Made by a program: the position numbers and the translations under genes | The notes under the pieces: model-generated | What the model saw: only the letters and a program-made list of their open reading frames with translations | Database searches by the model: none | What the model was told of the DNA's origin: nothing | Assembly: GCA_025531455.1 (NCBI GenBank) | Contig: JAMYHL010000016.1 | Coordinates: 124,001-188,000 of the forward strand | Direction of reading: 5' to 3' | Length of the DNA stretch: 64,000 bases | From: Apiotrichum sp. Y4204 | Lineage: Eukaryota > Basidiomycota > Tremellomycetes > Trichosporonales > Trichosporonaceae | Shown here: positions 22,528-34,069 of the stretch, piece after piece | Position numbering within the stretch: the first letter of the stretch is position 1 | How the letters are laid out: each line of letters opens with the position of its first letter

Positions 22528-23060
22528 GGTAGTTCTTGGCCTGGGTCTTGCTCTTGTGATGGACGATGTGCAAGAAACAATGGTGCATGAAAGGAGGTGA
22601 CATATTGCGCGCGACTAACCGGGGTTGTTTGATGGAACTATTCCGGACACTCTTAAGGGCTCGCTAATCGAGCGATGGCGTCACTTCATTGATGGTGGCT
22701 GATGTTTGGAAAGAGTCTGGGGGCTTCAACCACGCCAGGACATGAAACCAGCCAGCCACCAATCGCAGAAACCAACTATCTATCTCATCACTTCTGTGCA
22801 GTGTGAGCAGCATGTCAATGGGCGATGGAGAAGCGGATGGTACTCAAAACACAATACAGAGCGTGACAAGAAACGATTTCTATAGAAAGGAATCTCAGCA
22901 TATCTTGGTAGTCACCCGCAACGCCATGGCCTGCTCAGCTCAGCGACAGGGAGGACCAAGTTGCCCGTGAGTACTACTTGTCATGTCAACATTGGAACAA
23001 TCCTCGGTCAAGAATCTCGACTACTAGATCCATGCATAATTTCAGCTGCTGTAGGTGTGT
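22528..23060. other. Tandem intergenic space, no gene seen
   Basis: Lies upstream of the ABC ATPase gene and downstream of SBA1. No coding sequence or striking repeat is visible. Confidence 0.45.
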
Positions 23061-24226
23061 TTACTCGACCTCCTCAACAACCTCGACCTCAGGCTCGCCC
23101 TCCTTCTTCGCCGCCGGCTTGTCGCCCTCAGCGTCGTCGCCCTCGTCGTCGCCGGGCATGCCACCGGCGGCACCCATCTGCTCCATCATCTTGGCCTGAG
23201 AGCGTTAGCTGAGACCTTCAATCGTGAATCAACTTCTAAACACTCACAAAGTCCATGCCGCCAGCGCCTCCCATTCCGGGCATTCCAGGCATGCCGCCAG
23301 CAGCACCGCCCATGCCGCCGCCCATGCCGGCCATAAGCTGGCTCATGTCCATGCCGCCCATGCCGCCCATACCGCCCATACCGGGCATGCCGCCCATGCC
23401 ACCCATGTCGCCCATGTCGGGCATGTCAGGCCTACTTGTCAGTTCTACTTCCAACTAATGTGAAGTTCCGACACTTACTCCTCGCCGTCCTGCTCGTCCT
23501 CGTCGACCCACTTGGAGAAGTCGGTCTTGATCCAGCCCGAGCGGTTGCTTGGGGGTCAGCAGCGAAGGACGATACTGACTTACGGCTTCTCCTTCGTCAA
23601 ACGAGGCCAGTACTCGGCGCGCAGCTCCTTCTTGCGGAGGATCAGGACAACGGCGCGCGAGGTGACAATCTTCTTGGTCTCCTGTACCAGCGTTAGTCAC
23701 AATTCCTCGACTGTCGCGATATTCCTTTACGCACCTTGGGAACGATCTCTCCCCAGAAGTCAAGATCGAAGGCCCACTCCTTCTCAGGAAGACCCTTGTC
23801 GGGGCTAAGCTGGTCAATCTTTGGCACTACCTTCAAATGTTTTAGGCGACACGTACTTTCCCGAGCGGGCCGAGAACGAGATCTGGTGAGGGGTGAGGTC
23901 GAGGTTGGGCTCGCCCTGGATGTCGGGAACGTTGATCTATTGTATGAGTGACTGATTTAGAGCTCCGACCGTAACCGCTGGTCATCGGCAATGCTTACAG
24001 TGAAGTAGATGATGTTCTGAGGGTGTTAGTATCATTCCCTACCGGACACATTGGCTTCTAGGGAACAAGTACGATGTTGCTGTCCAGTCCATCTCCGAAC
24101 CAGGCAACAACAACCGTCCGTGCCCGTCTCGCCCCCTTCTTCCGCGCAACTGACCTTCTCGGGCTCCGTCTCCGACGAACGCTCAGCGTACATGATCTCG
24201 GGGTGGAAAGGCTTGGGGAACGACAT
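23061..24226 (-). CDS. SBA1: Hsp90 co-chaperone p23 (Sba1/Wos2)
   Basis: Binds the ATP state of Hsp90 and slows its ATPase in the cytosol and nucleus. Eight short exons (24226-24155, 24016-23999, 23936-23857, 23804-23735, 23681-23584, 23547-23479, 23431-23248, 23195-23061) give 241 aa. The CS domain reads from [11 protein letters not shown] through [21 protein letters not shown] to the p23 signature [10 protein letters not shown] and [17 protein letters not shown]-terminal Gly/Met-rich region ([18 protein letters not shown]) and an acidic Glu-rich tail follow, as in fungal and plant p23. Exon 2 is only 18 nt (six codons). The 23856/23805 splice pair was chosen for a good GTACGT donor and TTGAC branch; other pairs in that loop are possible. 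Confidence 0.9.
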
Positions 24227-25014
24227 GATGATCGATTTTTCTGTGGTGTGGGTGGGTGAGAAGAAGGATAACGTCGAAATGCAATAGATCAGACAGTGTG
24301 GACGTCTCGCACTGAGTTTGTAGTGTTGTTGGAGTGTGGAGTTTATAATGTCCTGACCACTTTGCACTTGCTGTGGGTTGAAGGGTGTCGGGGCAGGTGC
24401 TAGCAAGCCTTGGAAGGTCTGGATTACGATGACGTATTTGTGAGCCAGGCTTTTAATAGTAACGGAACCAATCGATCAAATAGAGAGGGCAACTCGATTA
24501 GGACGTTGCCTACAGTCTTATCTGGATCCCATTAGGATTACCCTCCTGGTGGGACACGACATCGCCAGAACCGAAGGACGATGCTGGAAGCTTCGTCGCC
24601 CTATCCACACAAGCTTCACAACCATTCAAAACAAAACATCATTTACATCGTGGAACCGTGCAGAAGCCACGATCCGGATATCCATAATCCATGTGATCCA
24701 TTCCTCCTGAGCTTTCCATATCTCCTCAGCCGGCAAGTGGCTCCTACTATCGGCAGAAGCAGGTGTTGATTTGTCTCGACCATGTCTACCCCCATGTAAG
24801 AACATCATGAATGCATCAACTTTGGAAAAACTACGGATCAATTGCTGTGTGGTTTGGAAGCGAATGACATCATTGATCACTCAGAAACCGCGCTTCGCTG
24901 CTTGAATTGTGACTGTTATCGAGAGGTCCTTAAGATTGTGGTTGTGGATCACCGTGTTCCGTACTAAAGACGGCCTTGATGGGCAACATGCGCCTGGGCA
25001 TGGGGCTGTCCAAG
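24227..25014. other. Tandem intergenic space upstream of SBA1
   Basis: No gene seen. Contains the SBA1 promoter (minus strand) and the 3' end of the epimerase gene. No repeats or clear regulatory words. Confidence 0.45.
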
Positions 25015-26185
25015 TCAGACGAGACTGAGGACTTGCTGGCCGATGAACTGCTCGCCGGGCTGGATCGACTTGAACTCGCTAACGAATCCGGGCTCGACAC
25101 AGACATAGCGGTTCTTCTCGTCAGCGCGCTGCACAAAGACACCAGCTTACCCATCCGCCATCCTCCATGTCGCCCATCTTGCTGCCCGAGGCCTCTGCAG
25201 GGTTCCAAATAGTGCAACTGACTTGTTAACTTTGGTCGCGGACGCAGACACAACTTACTCTTCGAATCCACGGAAGCGGACCTTGAGGGTCTCGGAGGTC
25301 CCGGTCATAATGCACAGCTCGCGCGAAGGAAGCTTGCGATAAACACTGGCCAGTCAATACCACCTTCACCCTTAAAGGCCTGCCACATACCGGTCAACCT
25401 CGCCCGTAAAGTTCAGAGGGCCGCCAGGCGCAGTGCCTTCTTGACCACGCAGAACCTTGTCCGTGTAGTGGACACCAGCATCGATGCCATGAATCGCGAC
25501 GTTCGCAATGTCGGGTACGGCAATGTAGTTGTGGAGCAGTGTTTGGAACTGGAAGTTCTCGGAACCAGTGTTCTTCACGTGAATGTCGCAGACGAGCTGG
25601 TGAGCAGCCAGAGTGACAACATAGTGCAGGTCAAAGGCGTGGGGGAACGTTGATGGAGGGGGAGGGGCCACCAGGCGCACGGACACGCCCTCCTCGCGAT
25701 CCAGCAGAACCTTCTCTAGCTTCCAGGTGGATGTACGCGCGAAACCATGCTGCTTCAGAGCAGCATACGCGGGAGGAGACGAGGGAGGAGGACCGAAGAT
25801 GGGCTACAATAAGCAATGTCCAGCTCAAGCTTTCACATCCCGTACTCACGAACACAACGGGGATACCACCACGAATCTGACGGGTCAACTTTCGGTTCAC
25901 CTGCCTTCCAAATCAACCTCCACTTACCGCAGCAGAGCCGTCGAGATGGGCCTTCTGAGAGACGAAGAGACGCTCCTTGCCTCCCGCCTTCCACGAAGTC
26001 ACTGTCGCTCCGTAGAAGCTGTAGGTTAGTTCAACGACCTGCAGTAATGGTCAGGATATGCGCACTAGATCTCGGCAGAGGCACCCTGTCGTGTCAGTAA
26101 CAGTGTCCCTTTGAGAGGCACAAAACACAGCGCATACGTTGGGGTGCTTGAGAATGATAGACTTGTCGGTCTGTTCAACAGGCAT
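25015..26185 (-). CDS. Glucose-6-phosphate 1-epimerase (D-hexose-6-phosphate mutarotase)
   Basis: Interconverts alpha and beta anomers of glucose 6-phosphate, feeding glycolysis or the pentose phosphate path. Exons 26185-26138, 26085-26066, 26018-25928, 25900-25850, 25803-25391, 25345-25259, 25217-25151 and 25128-25015 give 296 aa. MPVEQTDKSIILKHP matches the start of yeast YMR099C-type enzymes. Further family blocks are YFYGATVTSWKAGGKERLFVS, RGGIPVV-FPIFGPP, KQHGFART, LHYVVTL, the LLHNYIAVPDI loop, DCTIWNPAEA and YVCVEPGFV. Exon 2 is 20 nt; its downstream acceptor at 26019 was picked because it restores EIYFYGATV, whereas an earlier AG creates a stop. It is divergent with 6-phosphogluconate dehydrogenase, a metabolic neighbour, across 1.6 kb. 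Confidence 0.93.
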
Positions 26186-27823
26186 GTTGGGATGGTCGGG
26201 TTGATGAAATAGTGGTAAACGCAACAAGGGTGGTAACTGAATCAAGCCTTTGCGCTCCCATGATGTTCATATGTTGCACTGCACCACCCAACGGTTCCCG
26301 TGACGCAACTGGAGAGCAGAACAAGCAGAACTGGCTCGGAACGCGGAATGCGGCACACTCCATACCTCACTGTGCGAGGATTGCCATGGTGACCCATCAA
26401 CCTTCGGTGAATCGGTCAGCAGGAGTGCATCACGGGGGGGAACCAACGGTGTGAGAACCATTGCATGCCTTGCAGTTCCTAGTGCAGCCCATGCAGTCCA
26501 GCTGGAATGGCTCTAGGCCTCTCTAAGCCTCTAGGGTTGTTTGTTCGTAGTGGCAGAACAGATGACGCAACCTCACCCCCTCTCCCAGAGTCAGGTGCTA
26601 AACAATTCCCACGGTCGCACCGTAGTACTCTAGCACTGTAGGCTGAGCTGGCCATCCCAGATCCCAGATCCCAGATATCCTGGTCGTCCTGGCCGTCCTA
26701 GACCGAGACGGTAATTCGCGGCACAAGTGTCCTGATATCTTGCAATCTTGCACAAGGGCACGTTTGATCTAGCCGTGGAGGCTCCGGGATTGTGGAACGC
26801 CCCCCGCCTATGCATTCGGGACCACGATCCCAGCTCGCCATATCTACATAGGTATGCTCGGATCTCCGGTCCGAGCATGGCTGTATTGCCAGCTGGTGGT
26901 CCGTTGTCAGGGAGCTTCGGGAGCGGACATAATAGGTGCGGTCCTCCAGCTCCGGATCTCCGGGGCTGGTACCAAACCCTTCATTGATTACTCTTTTGTT
27001 GCTGACGGCCCCCGACCCAGTCTGGACTAGTCTTGAGAATAATGATGCTCCCATGTACGGGGTAGTGTCATGGCTGTCATGGACCATGCATGCATGTAAG
27101 CCATGCACGCTATTTGCATGAATGTGTGTGATGTTGGCTCATTTGGTTCGGATCGTGATATCGTGAGAAAGGTTTCTGGGCCATGGTCCTCGGGTGTGTG
27201 GTATGAGAGGGATTGAGTCATCAAAGTATGTACCAAGCGGCCGAAGCGGACCATGAATGTCCGCACAGTCCACCACACGCAGCCATGGCCAGTCACCCGC
27301 ACTGGTTGGTTCATCCTCTTCCTCTCTGTGTGGTTATTGGGGGGAGATTTACCTAATCGGGCAACCCGAGCACAGGGGTGATCTGTTGGATCCTCGGAAT
27401 AGTCATTTACAAGTCATTCATATATTCATAAGTCACTTTGTAATACGCGCCAGTAGTCTACCACAGTTTCAAAAAGATCAAAAAAGACGTCAGTCCTTCT
27501 CAGTCAGCTTGCTCAGGACTCCTTCTCCTCACCGCAGCTCCGCGGAGGCCAACAACACCTCTGGCCTCTGTCCCCATGCCTGGCTTATGCACCCCCAATC
27601 ATTCCATTCCCATCCCCTCGGGCCCTCGGGTCTTTCGCCCCCGCCCCCCTTCCCCCCTCCCTTTCCCTAGTCATCATTGCGTGTGTTGGAGAGGTGACGA
27701 GCTCTCACAACCCCGGCTACTGCCTTTGCGTATAACACGCCCCATTTACTCCATCTTCCTTTTCTTCTCTCATTCTCTTCTCACTTCTACTTCTTTCACA
27801 AACAAAGTCTTCCACCTTTCAAA
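26186..27823. promoter_or_regulatory. Divergent promoter region, epimerase / 6PGD
   Basis: No gene seen. The 6PGD side (27590-27820) is extremely pyrimidine-rich (runs of C and CT), as in leaders of highly expressed fungal genes. A 7-bp tandem array (ATCCCAG x3) sits at 26654-26674. Confidence 0.5.
26654..26674. repeat. Three tandem copies of ATCCCAG
   Basis: Perfect 7-bp tandem array inside the divergent epimerase/6PGD intergenic region. Function unknown. Confidence 0.8.
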
Positions 27824-29650
27824 ATGTCTTCCGATCTGTAAGTCTGGATAGCCTGTCATGCCTGTCATGCCGGCGCGCGTGCATTGCTTGCTGGTCAACA
27901 ACGTGGTCTCACTGCCGGAGCACCCAACACGCACCTACTGGCTGTAGTGATCCGTACCCATTGCACCCAGGGCGTGTAGCTGTGACATTGTGATCTACTC
28001 AGGACATGTGCTGACTATCCCGCAGCGCTGATGTTGGTCTTATCGGCCTGGCCGTCATGGTACGTATTTGCTGGTCTACAGCATACATGTACCATTCGCA
28101 GAGTTCTGACCTGGGCAGGGCCAGAACCTCATCCTTAACATGAACGACAAGGGATTCAAGGTCTGCGCCTACAACCGGTGAGTTGCGACAGGTGGCATGG
28201 GCGGCATGAGCACTGGCTGACTTGATTCCCAGTACTACCTCTAAGGTTGACCACTTCCTTGACAATGAGGCCAAGGGTGAGTATGGACCGCGGACAGTGG
28301 TTGAAGCAAGTTGCTGACAGTACAGGAACCAACATCATCGGCGCTCACTCCATCGCGGAGCTCTGTGCCAAGCTCAAGAAGCCGCGCCGTATCATCCTTC
28401 TCGTCAAGGCCGGCAAGCCTGTTGACGACTTCATCCAGCAGCTCCTTCCTCACCTCGAGAAGGGTGACATCATCATTGACGGTGGAAACTCGCACTACCC
28501 CGACACCATCCGCCGCTGCAACGAGCTCGAGAAGCAGGGTATTCTCTACGTCGGCTCTGGCGTTTCCGGCGGTGAGGAGGGTGCTCGTAACGGCCCCTCG
28601 CTTATGCCTGGTGGTTCGGACGCCGCCTGGCCGCACATCAAGGAGATCTTCCAGAAGACCTCCGCTCAGGTGAACGGCGAGCCCTGCTGCGATTGGGTCG
28701 GTGGTACCGGATCGGGCCACTACGTCAAGATGGTTCACAACGGTATCGAGTACGGAGACATGCAGCTCATCGCGGAGGCCTACGACATCCTGAAGCGCGG
28801 TCTTGGCCTCAAGGACGACGAGGTTGCCGACATCTTCGCCAAGTGGAACGACGGTGTCCTCGACTCGTTCCTTATCCAGATCACCCGCGACATCCTCCGC
28901 TACAAGGACGACGACGGCGAGCCGATTGTTGACAAGATCCTTGACGCGGCAGGACAGAAGGGTACCGGCAAGTGGACTGCCATTGACGCCCTCGACTACG
29001 GCATGCCCGTCACCCTCATTGGCGAGGCTGTCTTTGCTCGCTGCCTCTCGTCGCTGAAGGAGGAGCGTGTTCGCGCGTCCAAGGTCATCCAGGGCCCTCC
29101 CGCTCAGCCTTTCCAGGGCGACAAGCAGCAGTTCATTGACGACCTTGAGCAGGCTCTCTACGCCTCCAAGATCATCTCGTACGCTCAGGGCTTCATGCTC
29201 ATGAGGGAGGCCGCCAAGGTCAACGGTTGGGACCTCAACAACGCCGGTATCGCTGCCATGTGGCGCGGTGGCTGCATCATCAAGTCGGTCTTCCTCTCCG
29301 ACATCACCGAAGCCTACCGCCAGAACAAGGGCCTCGAGTCGCTTCTTTTCGCTCCCTTCTTCCAGAAGGCCCTTGCCAACGCCCAGGCTGGATGGCGCCG
29401 CGTCAACGCTCAGGCCACTCTCTGGGGTATCCCCATCCCCGCCTTCGGCACCGCCCTCTCGTTCTTCGACGGATACCGTACCGCCGTCCTTCCTGCCTCG
29501 CTCATCCAGGCCCAGCGTGACTACTTCGGTGCTCACACCTTCAAGGTCATGCCCGGCAAGGAGAACGACCACCTCAAGGCTGGCGAGGACATCCACGTCA
29601 AGTGGACTGCCACATCGGGCAACGTCTCGTCGTCGACCTACAATGCTTAA
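27824..29650 (+). CDS. GND1: 6-phosphogluconate dehydrogenase, decarboxylating
   Basis: Oxidatively decarboxylates 6-phosphogluconate to ribulose 5-phosphate, making NADPH, in the cytosolic pentose phosphate pathway. Exons 27824-27837, 28026-28059, 28119-28177, 28233-28276 and 28326-29650 give 491 aa, the usual length. The coenzyme fold begins DVGLIGLAVMGQNLILN and continues with VCAYNRTTSKVD. Substrate and catalytic blocks GVSGGEEGARNGPSLMPGG, KMVHNGIEYGDMQLI and GTGKWT are intact, and the tail ends in the dimer-arm region. All four introns lie in the first 500 bp, which is common for strongly expressed fungal genes. Codon use is very biased to C-ending codons, which also creates a 451-codon antisense frame that should be ignored. 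Confidence 0.98.
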
Positions 29651-30000
29651 GTATCACCTCCCTCCGGCGAAAGGAAGGATGTAGTAGTAGTTTATATGAT
29701 GCAGTATGCGTCCATACCCCGACTATAGGGGGCATGTCGCTCGTGACTTGGCATTGCAGTATGCAGCATGTAGCAGAGCATGCGGTGCATCAGTGATACT
29801 GGGAGCAACGAGCTCATCGGTGACAGAACTCAACTCAGAATGCCATGTGGGGCCCAATGAACCAAGCTATCCCACGCGGCAGCCGTGGGAAAGCTTGCCT
29901 CCCTCCAATATTTTGGCATCATCCACTCCAATATTTTCGAAAATCGACACCGTTTTTGCCTTCTCAAACCATTCTCCAATTCCACTTTATCCATTTCCAG
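29651..30000. promoter_or_regulatory. Intergenic space between 6PGD and RPA34
   Basis: Carries the 6PGD 3' end and a CT-rich leader (about 29895-30000) directly before the RPA34 ATG. No gene. Confidence 0.5.
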
Positions 30001-31029
30001 ATGTCGGCAGTCGCAGGGCCCTCGAAAAAGGCTTCCCGGAAAGGGCGCACCCCGCCTCCGGTGGATTCCGACGTGGAGAGCAGCCGCAGCGGGGTCGCGA
30101 GCGAAAGCGAGAGCGAGAACGGGTCCGACAGCGAAGGCGAGACGTCGTCGAACAGCCGCGCGGCAGCCCCGTCGAAAGGGAACGCCGCCCGTAACTCGTA
30201 AGTATCCAGTATCCACCCGATAAGCGTGTGTGATGAAATAAATCCCTCCCCCTTTAGCTCACTGTACTAGTCACTACGAGCCGCCTCCGGGCATGAAGCC
30301 TGTGTCCGTCTCGTCGGCGTTCCGCACCTCTGCATTCGAGTTTGACGCGCTGTCGAAGAAACCTGGCGTCGAGCTGTGGGCGCTCCGCATTCCTGCCGAT
30401 GTAAGTCTTGAGAGTGCAAAAATTATAACCCAACATAGTGCCCGAACTAACACATCAGCTCAAGCCGTCGCGGCTCACGGCGCTGTCGATTGTCAAGTCG
30501 GATACGGTGCGTGGGCAGCTGTCGACGAAGAGCGGGTCGTTCCAGCTCGAGGCGGCGGCGGTTGAGGCGGGCGGCGCGGGCGCCGAAATGGCCGGCATGA
30601 GCTTTATGGTCCCCCGGCTGTCGCGCGAGGGCAAGCTGTATCGCGGTAAGTTGAATATATAATATCAATGGATAGGGAGGGCTGACTTGCCTACCAGCTC
30701 CGATCGAGGTCTCCCGCCGCCTGCTCCTTACCCCCGATAGCGGGGCCAAGGATGCGCACCCGTTTGTGGCGCCGCCAAAAACCAAGCGTGCCCAGCCTGA
30801 GGGTCTCCTCAAGTTCCGGAACCGCGCGTTTGGGTTTGATACTGCCGGACCGGAGGTTACGGAGGGGACTGGTGGAGATGTGGAGGTCGGAGAAGGCGTC
30901 GCCGAGAGCCAGACGCCGAGCCAGGCGCCAAAGGACAAGCGCGAGAAGGAGTCGAAGCGGAAGCAGCGCAAGTCTGATGCGGACGCTTCTGCTTCGCCGA
31001 AGAAGAAGAAGAAGAGGTCCAAGGAGTAG
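30001..31029 (+). CDS. RPA34: RNA polymerase I subunit A34.5-like
   Basis: Part of the A49-A34.5 heterodimer that stimulates Pol I elongation and rRNA transcription in the nucleolus. Exons 30001-30197, 30271-30400, 30459-30645 and 30698-31029 give 281 aa. The layout matches the family: an acidic Ser-rich N-terminus (DSDVESSRSG, SESENGSDSEGE), a central beta dimerisation part (FRTSAFEF, VELWALRIPADLKPSRL, GMSFMVPRLSREGKLYRAP), then a PEGLLKFRNRAFGFDT stretch comparable to the linker of yeast A34.5. It ends in a strongly basic tail (KREKESKRKQRK, KKKKKRSKE) of nucleolar type. Sequence similarity in this family is low, so the call depends on this overall layout; it is convergent with EME1. Confidence 0.75.
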
Positions 31030-31275
31030 GGTTTTGGATACGTTTCTGTTATGCACATGTTTTCTGTAGATCGTCCAGCAAGACATGAGACAGACAACAA
31101 CGTAGTGTGTTTACAAATCTAAGGATACTATGGTTTTGACAATGCCTACAGAGTATTGGTTGCGGTATGATACGTGTATGGGTGAGTGGGGTGAGGTAGG
31201 AGTATGGGTGCTCGGTATCCAAGTACTGTATGGGTGCGGGGTATGATGAGTACGAGTAAACGTGTCTGCAAGATA

Positions 31276-33516
31276 TCACGTCAAGGAGAGGGCGTCTTCA
31301 CCACGCATCACGCTGTACAGCCGTTTCGACAGTGCCTGGACGTCAGAGATCTAACACGGAACAAATATCTCACCTTGCCGACTTTGCGCTTGCTGGCATG
31401 CCCGTTCTTCAAGGTGCGGATATCACAGTCCGCAACCAAGTTCTCGGCCATCTCGATATCCTGCCGTTCGGCCGTCTCGTACGCCTCCATGAGATCGCGG
31501 AACGACCCATGCTCGTCCGTGATTCCCATGGCCGCGGACGAAGTCAGCCCTTGGATTTCTTGGAGCATCTGGCGAAGGGCGTCGCCTGGTTCCTGTGCTT
31601 TCCGGGCGTGGTCCGGGGCGGAGAACGGCAGATACGACTTGGTTAATAACTTGTGCTTGAAACGTCAGTGATGTTGTCAGAGTTGACGTACCGGTCGAAT
31701 GGCCAAGTCGCCGGCCAAGTTGAACAGCCAGTCTTCGATGTCCTCTGTTTTATCCACTGAGAGGTTTAGTCTTAGGTCATTATCGAGGAGAAGTCAGGAC
31801 CCACCATGGATAACGAATATACGTTGGACGACTTGAGCGCGGATCAGCTCAGCCTCAATTTGGTCCTTGTCGAGGCGTCCCGCGATGGGTTGGTTGGGCA
31901 TCGCAGTCGCTTCTTCCCCAACAAGGCCGGCTCTGGCTGCTTCGCGGAATGTACGACTGGCGACCGACTTTGTCTGGGAATGATACTTGCTCATTCCCCG
32001 AACCAACAGGACGAGTTGTTCCTTCAGAGGAAAATTGAGTGTGAGTCGAACGTCTGAAAGCCAGTCGACAAGGGCGTTGCCACCTTGCGCCACATAATCA
32101 ACAAGAGCCTCGGCCGAGGTGACAATGACGGTGGTTAACTCCCATTCCAGACGCTCCTCCTTGAGGGGCTGATAGCGTTTGAGAGTAGAATCCCACTCTG
32201 CTCGTACACGCCGACGAAATCGAATAGAACCGTCGATGATCGATTCCGCCTCCGTGAGAAAGCGTATTGATGATCCGGACTCTTCAATTCTCGCCCGAAG
32301 TTCAGGTAGCGCACTTGCGATGGGTGAAGATGCCAGAGAGAGGTCATGAGACATGTGAACCTCCAGATCACGGAGGGCATCAATCTTCGTCGTACGCAGC
32401 TACGCCAGTCAGTCTATGTTGCTGCCAGGTCAGAAGGACGCACACGATTAACCTCTAACAGTTTCCGTTGATGCGATTTCTCAATTTCCTTGGCGACCTG
32501 TCAGATCAGCGCACATTCCCACTCAAAAATTACCTTCGCATTTTGGCGAGCCAGCTCTCGAGCTTCCTTCTCAATTCGCTTTTCTTCAATTCTCTTCTCT
32601 TTCTGAAGCGCCTTTTCTCGCATTTTCTCCTCGGATGCGATGTTGTTCTGTGATGTTAGCTGATGAAACGAAACACGTTCACTATCAATTACGCACATTC
32701 TCCCCATCTCGCTTTTGTCTCTTGGGTTTAGGCTTGGGGTCGGGCTGGGTATTTTCCTCATTCAAGGACGGCGATGCTGTGCGATCGTCAAACGACTGAG
32801 AAGGAAGAAAGCAAGGATCATTCAGTATGTCTTTCAGAGATTGCTATATGCGTCAGTCTCCACCTTCGGTTCAGTTTCTCACCCGTGCGGTAATACTTGA
32901 TGCGAGTCCTGAAGTATTGAGCCTTGGCCTGTGTGAACCTTCGCTAGAGGCGGGCTCCAGACGAACCGCTGGACTTGGTGAGCGACTCATAGTACGCGTG
33001 AGGCTGTCATAAAACGGAGATCGAGGTGCCGAAGTGGATTCGGTTTCATCTGGCCCTCTGCTAGACGGCGGCTCAATTCGAACCACTGGGCTTAGCGAAC
33101 AAGTACGACTGCGAGTGTAGCTGTCAAGAATCGGAGATAGAGGTGCCGAATTGGTGAAACCGAACTCGTCTGGTCCTTTGCTAGACGGCGGCTCAATCCT
33201 AATCGCGGGGCTTAGGGAACGAGTAGGACTGCGCGTGTGACTGTCAAAGAGCGGAGATGAAGGTGTCGAGAGTTCCTTAAGTTCAACGGGTGGGTGAAGC
33301 ACATCCAGTTCGTCGTCGGTGATATCCAAAACTTCAATCACGGTCGACCTGTATTCCCCGAGAAACTGCGGCGAGCTGTTCCCGACTCTCGCGGCGCCGA
33401 CAAACGCAATGTCATCGTCTGATTCTCCGTCCGAGAGAACAATAATGGTATGTGATGAATCTAGACTGTCAGTACCCACGAGAGAGCGGTGCCCGGTCCC
33501 ACGTACTTTGTCTCAT
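31276..33516 (-). CDS. EME1: EME1-like subunit of the Mus81 structure-specific endonuclease
   Basis: Non-catalytic partner of Mus81 in resolving recombination intermediates and stalled forks. Nine exons (33516-33503, 33465-32883, 32843-32697, 32647-32534, 32497-32444, 32399-31805, 31756-31692, 31655-31374, 31335-31276) give 637 aa. The N-terminus has a SUMO-interaction-like motif, TIIVLSDGESDDD (about residues 11-23), then three 39-40-residue repeats. A coiled stretch (EKMREKALQKEKRIEEKR) precedes the degenerate ERCC4 nuclease fold (EEERLEWE-type, QLVLLVRGMSKYH, DQIEAELIRAQVVQRIFVIHV). HhH elements (IQGLTSSAAMGITDE, RDLMEAYE) and ALSKRLYSVM close it. The first exon is 14 nt; it was accepted because the frame otherwise has no ATG. 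The family is well recognised from the C-terminal half. Confidence 0.85.
32916..33275 (-). repeat. Three in-frame 117-120-bp repeats inside EME1
   Basis: The word GGAGAT recurs on the plus strand at 33253, 33133 and 33016, giving periods of 120 and 117 bp. The encoded units share SP-x-x-DS-x-TR-x-x-x-R-SLSP-x-x-R-x-EP-x-SS-x-G. The first two units are most alike. Confidence 0.85.
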
Positions 33517-34069
33517 TTGGTTTGGTTAGTCACTGGAACGCAGGCAAGGCGGGGCGGGGAGTGACGGGGGGGCGCGGATCGAAGCAGGAGGGTGGGGCGG
33601 AGAGTGAGTGCTGATGTGAACGAATATGGGATAGTGAAAGGTTACACGATGGTGATCGCGACAGTTGACAGTTCGACCAGATGCGATAACAACAAAGATG
33701 GACAACGGAGGACAAGACCGACGAGGACAAGGTCGTCAACAACAAACGATATTCAGGTGACGTGTGTTTCTAATAACATTACGTAAATTGTGATGCACAT
33801 CCCACGTTTCTGTTAATGTCAGGGTTAGAGTTCAAAGGTCGAGTGGAGACATCTGACCATTCTGATGATCCTGTGCGCCGCGCCCTACACAAGTGTTTGC
33901 ATCTAAAGAGGGACTGCACCAAACAATCGTGGATTGGAGATGGAGAATACTACTACTGTACTAGCTGAAGCAAGTGGCGTACAACTATATATCAACTGAC
34001 GTAGGGCAAAGTGCGAAACGAGTAGTGAACGCTATGCACGACTGATAATCACGACGACACCGAAGCACT
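33517..34069. promoter_or_regulatory. EME1 upstream region
   Basis: Lies between the EME1 start and the YKT6 stop, both on the minus strand. A CT-rich leader precedes EME1. No gene, no ACGCGT box seen. Confidence 0.45.

Noticed and set aside
26051..26185. Unspliced first exon of the epimerase running to 26051
   Set aside because: It would replace the conserved EIYFYGATV stretch; splicing through a 20-nt exon restores it.
28241..29596. 451-codon open frame antisense to 6-phosphogluconate dehydrogenase
   Set aside because: It mirrors the highly C-biased codons of a certain gene on the other strand and has no family resemblance of its own.
33466..33479. GTG start for EME1 at 33479
   Set aside because: Eukaryotic genes rarely use GTG. 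A 14-nt first exon with a true ATG at 33516 splices in phase using good donor and acceptor sites.
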